DNA of 64,000 nt from Bacteroides stercorirosoris (GTDB taxonomy: Bacteria > Bacteroidota > Bacteroidia > Bacteroidales > Bacteroidaceae): positions 62,001-126,000 of the forward strand of contig NZ_FQZN01000016.1 in the NCBI RefSeq assembly GCF_900142015.1. Direction: 5' to 3'. Position 1 is the first letter of the stretch; every line of letters begins with the position of its first letter. The notes under the pieces were generated by a model. The model made no database searches. It was not told where the DNA came from and worked only from the letters and a program-made list of their open reading frames with translations. The translations under genes were made by a program, and so were the position numbers. Below are positions 15,089 to 23,066 of the stretch, in pieces.

Positions 15089-16159
15089 ATCTCTTGAAGC
15101 CCGGTAAATATCTTTCCATCCATCGCGGTTCTTCACAACCGTCTCCATATACTCCTGCCATACCACCTTATCCTGTACGGGATCTTTCACCACTGCACCC
15201 AGAATTCCCGAAACAAGGTCTTCGGCATGTATCTGCCCATCTCCGAAATAACCTGCCATAGCCAGACCATTATTCACTACGGAGATAGCCTCAGCCGTAC
15301 TTAATGTACCACTGGGTGCTTTCAACTTCGTTTTTCCATCATTGGTAGCTCCCTGCCGTAGTTCACGGAAAATGGTTACTACACGACGGATTTCTTCAAG
15401 TGCCGGTTTCTCTGCCGGAAGTTGCATCACCTTTTCAAAGCTTTCCACGCGACGGCGTACAATATCTATTTCTTCATCAATGCTATCCGGCAGGGGCAGG
15501 ATAACAGTGTTGAAACGACGTTTCAAAGCACTCGATAAATCATTGACTCCTTTATCGCGGTTGTTGGCAGTAGCAATGATGTTGAATCCCCGTATTGCCT
15601 GCACCTCCTTATTCAATTCAGGAACGGGAAGCGTCTTTTCAGAAAGAATCGTAATCAGCGTATCCTGCACGTCCGAACCTATACGGGTTAATTCTTCGAT
15701 ACGTCCTATCTTGCCCTCTTGCATCGCTTTCATAATCGGTGTTTGCACCAAAGCCCCTTCACTCGGGCCTTCCGCCAGCAGGCGGGCATAGTTCCATCCG
15801 TAGCGAATCGCCTCTTCTCCCGTTCCGGCAGTACCTTGCACTATCAGCGTGGAATTGCCGGAGATGGCCGCAGCAATATGTTCGCTCACCCAGCTTTTCG
15901 CTGTACCCGGAAGCCCGTAGAGCAAAAGTGCGCGGTCTGTTACCAGTGTGGCGACTGCAATCTCCATCAGGCGACGGTTACCTATGTATTTAGGTGAAAC
16001 CTCGAATCCGTTTTTCAGTTTGCCCCCCATCAGGTAAGTAACTACGGATTGCGGAGACATCTCCCAGTTCTCGGGAACAGGATTTGTTTCATTCTTTTTC
16101 AGTTCGTGCAACTCTTCTGCGAATTGCTGTTCGGCATGTTGTCTAAGTAAGGTACTCAT
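15080..16159 (-). CDS. MoxR-type AAA+ ATPase, YehL subfamily
   Basis: A 359-residue cytoplasmic ATPase. Walker A is GLPGTAKS at residues 82-89 and sensor 1 is in IIATANN (194-200). The arginine of LKRRFN (212-217) is a candidate arginine finger. The Walker B position reads IGRIEE (151-156), with Glu in place of the usual Asp, in the segment EELTRIGSDVQDTLITILSE that replaces the canonical DEINRAP-x-x-TQ. This is typical of the YehL branch of MoxR as far as I can recall. It lies 12 bp after the DUF5691 gene. The ATPase is expected to form hexamers that act on a client through the VWA protein. Confidence 0.9.
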   Translation of the reverse strand: MSTLLRQHAEQQFAEELHELKKNETNPVPENWEMSPQSVVTYLMGGKLKNGFEVSPKYIGNRRLMEIAVATLVTDRALLLYGLPGTAKSWVSEHIAAAISGNSTLIVQGTAGTGEEAIRYGWNYARLLAEGPSEGALVQTPIMKAMQEGKIGRIEELTRIGSDVQDTLITILSEKTLPVPELNKEVQAIRGFNIIATANNRDKGVNDLSSALKRRFNTVILPLPDSIDEEIDIVRRRVESFEKVMQLPAEKPALEEIRRVVTIFRELRQGATNDGKTKLKAPSGTLSTAEAISVVNNGLAMAGYFGDGQIHAEDLVSGILGAVVKDPVQDKVVWQEYMETVVKNRDGWKDIYRASRDMI

Positions 16160-16171
16160 ATCGTTTTTATA

Positions 16172-17650
16172 TTATTTATTGTCATTGAACATGGTATTTA
16201 TTTTCTCTTTCATTCTCATGTATTCAGTTATCGACCGACTGAATTTTGCTGCGAAGTGGTCCGCTTCATTTGCCAGTGTATATTTCTCCAGTTGGGGATA
16301 TACTTCCCGGGGCAAGTAGAGCGCCAAGCGTTCTGCGGTCTCTTTGGGAGGATAATAATAATCGCTTTGGAACAATCGCTGCAACACCCGTGCGGAGAAC
16401 TTTGGTCCCCACTGTTTTCCGTCTTCGTTATACCAGGAGTCGAGGGCGCTGAGGTTCTTGTTTGTGGTCTGGAAGTCGATCTCTTCCCGTTGTTCCGGTG
16501 TCAGCAATCCTATCAACGAAGCAAAATGATGTTCGCTTGCATCTTCTTTCAGCGTTTGGTAAGCCCATAAGTTATCATTGAAATTCACTATCGGCAGGCG
16601 CAGGTTGAAGTATTGGCTGAATGGCGGCTTTTTTGCCAGTTTGGCGGCTGCCTTTTCCGGAGAACAGTCGTATAATTCTGCCCAGAAACTGAGGGGTACA
16701 CGTTCCGCAAGCTGACGTAGAAGAAATTCGTCGTCCTTCTCCATTTTATTGGGGCTGACTTCTTCCAGTCCTAATTTCTTTAGTTCCGGAGTAAAAGCGA
16801 TTTTCTCATACGACCAACCCAGCAGCATCTTATAACGGAGTTTCCCGCGTAGCATCTCGCAGTATGTCTTTACCAATTCGGAGTCGGGCAGACTGCATAA
16901 CAGCCGACGGGCGGTTTCTTTTACATTGCTACTCCGGTCGGTGGTGATAATTTCTTGTAGGAAAGGTTCATCCTTCTTGCTCAGGTTGATACGAAGGCAC
17001 TGTATCAGTTCGTCACGGTGGGCGGCGGACTCGTTTTTCAATTCGGTTTGCAACAAGGCAAGTCCCTGTTCCGGGGCTTCTTTTCTCAGACGTTGCAACA
17101 TTCGCTTCCGTTCTTCGTGCGAGGCGGTTTCCCAAGTCTCGTTTCCGGTGTCTCCCCAGTCGGGAAGTTCCATGTGCGAGAGTAGCCAGCGGCCACGGTT
17201 TCCCGTCAGCAAAGAGAGCAATGACTGTTCTTCGTGCTTGTCGGGGTTGTTGCGGTCGTAGGCTCGGGAGATTAACGGGCGCAGGTAGAAAGGCGGAATC
17301 AGCTTGTTGCATTGCACTGCTTTCCGGTAAGCATATAATAAGAGGTATCGGTTGCGTTCGTTCACCATCTGGACGAGCATTTCGCCGACGGCACGGTCAA
17401 AGTAAGGCAGGCTGTCTTCCGGAGCTTCACTGATGGCAGTGGTTTCTTCGGCGGATTGCGGTTCTGTTCCGGCACGCTGATAGGCGAAAGTTAACGCTGC
17501 TATCTGATAGAAAGCGGCTTCCGCATCTTCGGCTTTTTCCTGCAGGAGGCGGAAGTTCTCTTCCAGTGCTTCCGGGAAGCCGGACGGGGTGAATTCTTTG
17601 GTTGCAGTTCCGAGTAATGCTGCATTTATGATTGGCTCAGTTATGTTCAT
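16172..17650 (-). CDS. DUF5691-family protein
   Basis: A 492-residue cytoplasmic protein with no signal peptide. The N-terminus (IINAALLGTATKEF) and the whole helical layout match the DUF5691 family found next to SWIM and MoxR/VWA genes. Repeating helical pairs (for example REYKLL-type segments around 190-270, including ETARRLLCSLPDSELV) suggest an alpha-solenoid scaffold. No catalytic residues stand out. Its first 14 bp overlap the end of the SWIM gene, so the two are translationally coupled. Confidence 0.85.
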   Translation of the reverse strand: MNITEPIINAALLGTATKEFTPSGFPEALEENFRLLQEKAEDAEAAFYQIAALTFAYQRAGTEPQSAEETTAISEAPEDSLPYFDRAVGEMLVQMVNERNRYLLLYAYRKAVQCNKLIPPFYLRPLISRAYDRNNPDKHEEQSLLSLLTGNRGRWLLSHMELPDWGDTGNETWETASHEERKRMLQRLRKEAPEQGLALLQTELKNESAAHRDELIQCLRINLSKKDEPFLQEIITTDRSSNVKETARRLLCSLPDSELVKTYCEMLRGKLRYKMLLGWSYEKIAFTPELKKLGLEEVSPNKMEKDDEFLLRQLAERVPLSFWAELYDCSPEKAAAKLAKKPPFSQYFNLRLPIVNFNDNLWAYQTLKEDASEHHFASLIGLLTPEQREEIDFQTTNKNLSALDSWYNEDGKQWGPKFSARVLQRLFQSDYYYPPKETAERLALYLPREVYPQLEKYTLANEADHFAAKFSRSITEYMRMKEKINTMFNDNK

Positions 17651-18965
17651 CTCTCCAAATATAACAGTTAGATTGATACCACATCGTGTTCAGTTCCCAG
17701 CAATTGGCATCCGCCAGCAGGAAAGCGGCAAAAGGCTTTCCGCCTGTGACAGCAAGGATGTCTGTTTTCGTTGTTTCCTGCATCTGCACAGGCATGCGTT
17801 CGTCGTTCACGTCTTGTATGTACAGTTGCTTTCCTTGTGCGGACAACCTGATGTTCTCTACCAATATAGGTACGTTTTCGGCAAACGGATTGACTTGCAG
17901 TGTTTCTCTGTATCGGCTTGCGGCTTCCTGCAGGTTGCTGCAAAAATGCGGAACGTATGTCTCACCGGATAATTCGCACTCCTTGAACAGTGCGCGCAGA
18001 TTGCCTACTCCTTTGTAGAAACAGAGTTTGGCGTGATAGATGCTTCCGGGCACAAGGTTGTATTCGGGCAATGAGCCGGGAGTCGTGAAGCTGAGGTAAA
18101 CGGCGAAACGGTTGCTTTGCTGGCCATGCAGCCAGTAAATATCATTGTTCAGCTCATTCACCTTTTGGCTCTTTTTGTGGAGTACTATCCATTGGTCTTC
18201 AACGGCTTCCCCTGCCAGCACCTCTTCTTTGGCCTGCGGGTAACCTATCTGGGTGCGGATTTCATTCTGCCAGTCTTCCGGTTGCTGTTCCAGGTTTTTA
18301 TAAGCTTTCATCAACAGATAAAGCTTTCCGAGTTGGTCGGTCAGTTTGTACTTCCAGGTTTCATCGTAGAAGTTGATTTCTTGAATGCTTCTCAACCGGT
18401 TGGCAAGTCCGGGAGCCTGTGCATCGACCATGCGGCGGGCAATACCGTCAAAAAGAGTATAAGCCCGTTCCGGTATGTTGATTAACCCGTTGCGCAACAA
18501 GTCCTTCATCCAGATTTCCAGTTCGTCTATACCGTTCAGCACTTTGGTATGGCGCATGGCTTGCCGTTTGGCTTGTGCCGCTTCGTCTACGGGAGCATCG
18601 CTTTTGGCTTTCTGCTCTTTCTTTTCCGCTTTTTCTTCCCGTTTGGAAAGCCAGGCGGTCACCCAGTCCGGTTCGTCCGCTTCTTTGAATAAATCAGTTT
18701 GCGCGGCATACAGAAATAAAAGTCCCAACCCGTGTTTACATGGAAACTTCCGGCTTGGGCACGAACATTTGAATGCAATATTTTTTGTATCGACTACGGT
18801 CTGGTATGGAGTCTTTCCACTTCCCTGGCAGTGTCCCCAGATGGCACGGTCACTGTGTTCCAGCAGTACCCATTTGGCTTTTGTCGCTAAGCCTTTTCCC
18901 GCTTTCACGGAAGCGGCATCCGGGGCTAATTGTATAATTTGTTCTTCTGTTAGATTTAATAACAT
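17637..18965 (-). CDS. SWIM zinc-finger protein, YehQ-like
   Basis: A 442-residue protein and first gene of the five-gene operon. The SWIM motif C-x-C-x6-C-x-H is intact: C67, C69, C76 and H78 in KCSCPSRKFPCKHGL. SWIM domains bind DNA or proteins. The segment before it (GSGKTPYQTVVDTKNIAFKC) is the standard lead-in. A Lys/Glu-rich linker (about 110-135) separates it from a large C-terminal region without recognised motifs. The gene is divergent from the GNAT-YoaP gene with about 130 bp between. Confidence 0.88.
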   Translation of the reverse strand: MLLNLTEEQIIQLAPDAASVKAGKGLATKAKWVLLEHSDRAIWGHCQGSGKTPYQTVVDTKNIAFKCSCPSRKFPCKHGLGLLFLYAAQTDLFKEADEPDWVTAWLSKREEKAEKKEQKAKSDAPVDEAAQAKRQAMRHTKVLNGIDELEIWMKDLLRNGLINIPERAYTLFDGIARRMVDAQAPGLANRLRSIQEINFYDETWKYKLTDQLGKLYLLMKAYKNLEQQPEDWQNEIRTQIGYPQAKEEVLAGEAVEDQWIVLHKKSQKVNELNNDIYWLHGQQSNRFAVYLSFTTPGSLPEYNLVPGSIYHAKLCFYKGVGNLRALFKECELSGETYVPHFCSNLQEAASRYRETLQVNPFAENVPILVENIRLSAQGKQLYIQDVNDERMPVQMQETTKTDILAVTGGKPFAAFLLADANCWELNTMWYQSNCYIWRDEHN

Positions 18966-19001
18966 GATTATCGTGGTCTGTTATTACTATATTTTGATTT
19001 G

Positions 19002-19009
19002 CAAGTATA
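19002..19009 (-). promoter_or_regulatory. Possible -7 box of the SWIM-MoxR-VWA operon
   Basis: On the minus strand the box reads TATACTTG, one mismatch from TAnnTTTG, 37 bp upstream of the SWIM start. No strong -33 element is visible. Confidence 0.35.
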
Positions 19010-19062
19010 GCGTTTTTTTTCTGTTTTCCGGCTTTCTTGAGGAAAAGAGTAAGAAAAACATG

Positions 19063-19070
19063 TATATTTG
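19063..19070 (+). promoter_or_regulatory. -7 promoter box of the GNAT-YoaP gene
   Basis: TATATTTG matches the consensus exactly, 26 bp before the ATG. A TTG lies at 19037-19039, 23 bp upstream. Confidence 0.5.
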
Positions 19071-19096
19071 TGATTGAACAGAAATAAGACTATCTA

Positions 19097-19849
19097 ATGA
19101 ATACTGATTTTATAAACCTGACAACAGAAAACCTTGCCAGTGAGCATTTATGCTGCATTATCCGTAGTAAAAAGCATCATCCGGGCGTTGAAGCAAAGCG
19201 GCAATGGCTTGCAGAACGCTTGAAGGAAGGGCATGTCTTCAGAAAGTTGAATGTGAAAGGCTGCGTTTTCATTGAATATGCTCCTCTTGAAATGGCTTGG
19301 GTACCTATCATTGGCGACAACTATTATTATGTGTATTGCCTGTGGGTTACGGGTGGTCCGAAAGGAAGTGGGTATGGGCGCGCGTTAATGGAGTACTGCC
19401 TGGCTGATGCCAAGGAAAAAGGTAAATCCGGTGTTTGTATGCTTGGGGCGAAGAAACAAAAATCCTGGCTTTCCGACCAGTCATTTGCGAAGAAGTTTGG
19501 CTTTGAGGTGGTTGATACTACCGATAATGGGTATGAACTGCTTGCACTTTCTTTTGACGGAACAACACCTGAGTTCGCTCCCAATGCTAAGAAATTAGAG
19601 ATTGAAAACAAGGAACTGACTATTTATTATGATATGCAATGCCCCTATATCTGTCAAAGCATTGAGAACGTAAAGCAGTATTGTGAGGTGAATGATGTTC
19701 CGGTCTCCTTCATTCAAGTAGATACGTTGCAAAAAGCAAAGGAATTGCCTTGTGTTTTCAATAATTGGGGTGTATTTTATAAAGGAAACTTTGAAACCGT
19801 GAATTTATTGTTGGATGTCAACTATTTAAAGAGAATACTCAAAAAATAG
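19097..19849 (+). CDS. GNAT acetyltransferase with YoaP-like C-terminal domain
   Basis: A 250-residue two-domain protein. Residues 1-160 form a GNAT fold; the acetyl-CoA loop appears as GPKGSGYGRALMEYC (residues about 97-111). Residues about 180-250 form the YoaP-like domain, probably thioredoxin-like, with a Cys pair in MQCPYICQS. Relatives are annotated as YoaP-type acetyltransferases of unknown substrate. The start is ATG at 19097, behind a good -7 box. It is monocistronic or read through to the next gene, which has its own promoter box. Confidence 0.82.
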   Translation: MNTDFINLTTENLASEHLCCIIRSKKHHPGVEAKRQWLAERLKEGHVFRKLNVKGCVFIEYAPLEMAWVPIIGDNYYYVYCLWVTGGPKGSGYGRALMEYCLADAKEKGKSGVCMLGAKKQKSWLSDQSFAKKFGFEVVDTTDNGYELLALSFDGTTPEFAPNAKKLEIENKELTIYYDMQCPYICQSIENVKQYCEVNDVPVSFIQVDTLQKAKELPCVFNNWGVFYKGNFETVNLLLDVNYLKRILKK

Positions 19850-19870
19850 AAATAGATTCTCTTTTTTGAT

Positions 19871-19878
19871 TATATTTG
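19871..19878 (+). promoter_or_regulatory. -7 promoter box of the exported nitroreductase-like gene
   Basis: TATATTTG, an exact consensus match, 27 bp before the ATG at 19906. No clear -33 box. Confidence 0.45.
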
Positions 19879-19905
19879 CCTCATAACTTTTAAAATACCA
19901 CAGTT

Positions 19906-20541
19906 ATGAGAAAAGTACAACTATTGTTAGTTTGTTTAGTGCTTTCAGTGGCTGCTTCTGCTGCTGATAAGGTAATTAAGTTGCCAAAACCCAATTTGAA
20001 CCGTGCCGGTACGGTAATGAAAGCATTGTCCGAACGTCAGTCTACACGCGAATATGCTTCGAAAGCATTGAGTCTTGCTGACTTGTCGGATTTGTTATGG
20101 GCTGCTAACGGAATCAACCGTCCGGAGTCCGGAAAGCGGACCGCTCCATCGGCTTTGAATAAGCAGGATGTAGATGTGTATGTGGTACTGCCCGAAGGAA
20201 GCTATTTGTATGATGCGAAAAATCACCAGTTAACTCTGGTTTCTGAAGGAGATCATCGCGATGCTGTTGCCGGTGGTCAGACTTTTGTAAAAACGGCTCC
20301 GGTATCTTTGGTACTGGTCAGTGATGTTTCCCGTTTTGGTGATGCTCAGAAAACACAAAATCAGTTGGTTGGAGCTATGGATGCAGGCATCGTCTCGCAG
20401 AATATCTCTTTATTCTGTGCCAATGCTAAGTTGGCTACAGTGCCGCGAGGTTCGATGGATGCCACTCAGCTAAAGAAAGTCTTAAAACTGAAAGACGCTC
20501 AGATTCCGATGCTGAATCATCCTGTGGGCTACTTTAAATAA
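19906..20541 (+). CDS. Exported SagB/nitroreductase-like protein
   Basis: A 211-residue nitroreductase-fold protein with an N-terminal signal peptide (hydrophobic about 5-18, ending SAAD). The motif LSERQSTREYASKALSLADL followed by LLWAANGINR is characteristic of the SagB/ThcOx type of FMN-dependent oxidoreductases. The C-terminal half has QNISLFCANAKLATVPRG. Most nitroreductases are cytoplasmic; export is a recurring feature in Bacteroides and implies a periplasmic substrate and an FMN that is delivered outside the cytoplasm. It is followed by a very strong terminator. Confidence 0.83.
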   Translation: MRKVQLLLVCLVLSVAASAADKVIKLPKPNLNRAGTVMKALSERQSTREYASKALSLADLSDLLWAANGINRPESGKRTAPSALNKQDVDVYVVLPEGSYLYDAKNHQLTLVSEGDHRDAVAGGQTFVKTAPVSLVLVSDVSRFGDAQKTQNQLVGAMDAGIVSQNISLFCANAKLATVPRGSMDATQLKKVLKLKDAQIPMLNHPVGYFK

Positions 20542-20548
20542 TGAAATG

Positions 20549-20610
20549 AATAAAAGAGATGAGGAGCAGAATCAATACAAAAATTGATTCTGCTCCTCAT
20601 CTCTTTTATT
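20549..20610 (+). terminator. Perfect 28-bp palindromic terminator
   Basis: The arm at 20549-20576 is the exact reverse complement of 20583-20610, with a 6-base loop (ACAAAA). The outer end of each arm is A/T-rich (AATAAAAGAG and CTCTTTTATT), so it can work in both directions. It also marks the left border of the fimbrial locus. Confidence 0.85.
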
Positions 20611-20782
20611 ATAAAGTAGAACATTTACTGAATGCCTTTTCCGGAAGAAGAACTCCCTAATAAACTTTTACTATACTCCCTTTCTTCTCTTTCTCAATTT
20701 CCATTCAAAAAGGAGAGATAATACTTAGAATATCAACAAGCCCTCAACGAAACTTCAGAATCTGTGTGCAATTTCAGAAGTT
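20611..20782. other. Intergenic region before the fimbrial locus
   Basis: I see no gene, no inverted repeats suggestive of an invertible promoter and no RNA gene. The region is AT-rich with pyrimidine tracts. Confidence 0.5.
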
Positions 20783-20815
20783 TTTGTTTTAATACATATT
20801 TATTTCATAATTTCG
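20783..20815 (+). promoter_or_regulatory. Likely promoter of the fimbrial operon
   Basis: A -33 TTTG at 20783-20786 and a -7-like TAATTTCG at 20808-20815 (one mismatch) are 21 bp apart. The first ATG follows at 20874, leaving a leader of about 50 bases. Confidence 0.45.
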
Positions 20816-20873
20816 CCGCATCTTATAATAAGATTAAGATGCTGGCAATCTGAATCACGCATACATCTATTTA

Positions 20874-21458
20874 ATGAGAAAGCAATATATAATAATTATT
20901 CTGTTATTGTTCAGTGGTATATCAAAGTGCACTGCACAAAAAGTAGCAATAAAGACAAATCTATTCTATGGCCTGTATACCCGTACACCTAACCTTGGGG
21001 TGGAGTGGGGGCTTTCGCCACGCGGCACGCTGGAATTGGGAGGTGGATATAACTGGTTCACTCCCAATCAAACCACTTCTCATCAGAAGCTGGTACACTG
21101 GTTGTCGGTGGCGGAGTATCGTTACTGGACATGTGAGAGATTCAACGGACATTTCTGGGGAATACATGTTTTGGGAACTCAGTATAACATTGCCGGGCAC
21201 AAATTACCTCTTCTGTTTGGCAGCGATTCCAAACAGTTCCGATATGAAGGTTGGGGAGCGGGAGGTGGTATATCTTATGGATATCACTTCTTTCTTGGTA
21301 ATCACTGGAGCTTGGAAGCCAGTATTGGGGTAGGGTATGTGCGTTTACATTACGACAAATTCAAATGTGAGACTTGCGGAGAGAAAATAAATACAGAAAA
21401 CCGCAACTATTTCGGTCCGACAAAAGCGGCTATATCACTTGTATACCTTATTAAATAA
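20874..21458 (+). CDS. DUF3575-family outer-membrane protein of the fimbrial locus
   Basis: A 194-residue protein with signal peptide (hydrophobic about 5-16, cleavage near CTAQ). The mature protein looks like a small beta-barrel: KTNLFYGLYTRTPNLGVEW, LELGGGYNWF, and GGGISYGYHFFLGNHWSLEASIGVGYV. The family usually sits first in Mfa/Fim-type fimbrial operons of Bacteroidales. Two Cys in KCETCGEK near the C-terminus could form a disulfide. It is 6 bp upstream of the DUF3868 gene. Confidence 0.82.
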   Translation: MRKQYIIIILLLFSGISKCTAQKVAIKTNLFYGLYTRTPNLGVEWGLSPRGTLELGGGYNWFTPNQTTSHQKLVHWLSVAEYRYWTCERFNGHFWGIHVLGTQYNIAGHKLPLLFGSDSKQFRYEGWGAGGGISYGYHFFLGNHWSLEASIGVGYVRLHYDKFKCETCGEKINTENRNYFGPTKAAISLVYLIK

Positions 21459-21464
21459 CACTCA

Positions 21465-23006
21465 ATGAACAGATTTTTAATATATTGGATTTTGACCATA
21501 CTACAGGTAATTCCTGTGTCCGGGGAGACTTTTCCAGAAAAGAAATGGTATATAGGAAATATACAATCAACCCCTCTTGAGCTGACTCAACAAGGAGACT
21601 CCTTACACATACGCATACTTTATGGTTTTGATGGAGTGAAGGTCAGTTCTAATCATTCCATACAATTGATTCCGGTCTTAAAAGGATCCGATATGCAAAT
21701 GGAACTGCCGGAAATCTCAATAAAAGGGCGCAACAACTATCATACATCAAGGAGGAAACTCGCCTTGATGGATGATATGGAACTTGAGCTTTACCGGTCC
21801 GAAGCTCCGTTTCAGATCCTGAAAGGATTTGGAAGTGACGGAAAGCGGCAAGTAGAATATTCCGTATCCATTCCGTTTGAAACGTGGATGGAAGATGCGC
21901 GCCTGGACATCCACGAGGAAGTGATGGGCTGCTGTAAACCCGGCAAGCTGATATCCGCTTCTCCGCTTTTCAACATGGTTGCAATGGAAAAACTCCCGGT
22001 TACGGAGACGTACCAGGTTATTCCGCATATCAGTTATGTCCAGCCTGAAGTTGAACCTGTCAAGCGCCGTGAGGTATCGTGTGAAGCATTCCTGGACTTT
22101 GTTGTGTCGAAGACCGATATAAAAGCGGATTATATGAATAACCCGGTTGAACTGAAAAAGATATCTGATATGATTGAAGAGGTAAAGGGAGATTCAAGTA
22201 TAATAGTCCGTGGAATATCCGTGATAGGTTATGCTTCCCCCGAAGGCTCCTTCATCTTTAACAGACAGCTTTCCGAGGGGCGTGCAAAGGCGCTTGTCCA
22301 CTATCTTCTGCCTCGTTTCTCTTTTCCTGAAGAAATGTATAATGTGGAATATGGAGGTGAGAACTGGGACGGTTTGCGCAAAATGGTTGCAGAGTCCGAT
22401 ATGCCTGAAAAGGAAGGCATTCTTGACATTATAGACCATGTACCCGCAGCGATAAACTATAAGACCAATACCAGTCGCAAAAAGTCATTGATGCTGTACA
22501 AGCTGGGTAACCCTTACAGGTATATGCTCCGTGAATTTTATCCGCATCTGCGGAAAGCCGTTTGTAAGCTGAATTATGATGTTCAGAATTTTGATGTGGA
22601 ACAGGCAAAAGAGATGTTGCGCAGCCGTCCGCAAAATCTGAGTCTGAATGAAATGTATCTGGTTGCGCTTACTTATGATAACGGGTCGCCGGAATTTATA
22701 GAGTTGTTTGAAACGGCGGTACGGATATTCCCCAATGATAAAACCGCTAATCTGAATGCAGCTTCGGCCGCACTTTCACGCGGTGACACCATTCTTGCTG
22801 AGAAATATCTGCAGAAGGCTGATACCACTGTTCCTGAATATCAAAATGCTATGGGGGTACTTCTCCTCTTAAAGGGAGATTATGAACAGGCAAAGGTATA
22901 CTTGAATGAAGCTGTGGAATCAGGATTGGAGCAAGCACATCTCAATCTTAAGGAGTTGGTTAAGAAAGAAGAGAATGCCCGGTTGATAAGCAAACAGAAC
23001 AATTGA
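21465..23006 (+). CDS. DUF3868/OmpA-like protein with TPR tail, fimbrial locus
   Basis: A 513-residue exported protein. A short signal peptide ends near VSGE. The N-terminal ~200 residues fit DUF3868. An OmpA-like segment with the hallmark GYASPEGS lies at about residues 250-257. The C-terminal part contains TPR-like repeats (NAMGVLLLLKGDYEQAKVYLNEAVESG). OmpA-like domains tether to peptidoglycan, so this protein could anchor the fimbrial base. It is followed by a 60-bp gap before the Mfa1-like stalk gene. Confidence 0.8.
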   Translation: MNRFLIYWILTILQVIPVSGETFPEKKWYIGNIQSTPLELTQQGDSLHIRILYGFDGVKVSSNHSIQLIPVLKGSDMQMELPEISIKGRNNYHTSRRKLALMDDMELELYRSEAPFQILKGFGSDGKRQVEYSVSIPFETWMEDARLDIHEEVMGCCKPGKLISASPLFNMVAMEKLPVTETYQVIPHISYVQPEVEPVKRREVSCEAFLDFVVSKTDIKADYMNNPVELKKISDMIEEVKGDSSIIVRGISVIGYASPEGSFIFNRQLSEGRAKALVHYLLPRFSFPEEMYNVEYGGENWDGLRKMVAESDMPEKEGILDIIDHVPAAINYKTNTSRKKSLMLYKLGNPYRYMLREFYPHLRKAVCKLNYDVQNFDVEQAKEMLRSRPQNLSLNEMYLVALTYDNGSPEFIELFETAVRIFPNDKTANLNAASAALSRGDTILAEKYLQKADTTVPEYQNAMGVLLLLKGDYEQAKVYLNEAVESGLEQAHLNLKELVKKEENARLISKQNN

Positions 23007-23066
23007 TTTTTTATATACCGTGATTGACAATAATCATTTTATTAACTATTATAAAACATAAACAAA

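Noticed and set aside
20611..20873. Invertible promoter in front of the fimbrial locus
   Set aside because: Searched for paired inverted repeats flanking the promoter, as in Bacteroides phase-variable loci; only the terminator palindrome is present, and no invertase gene is near.
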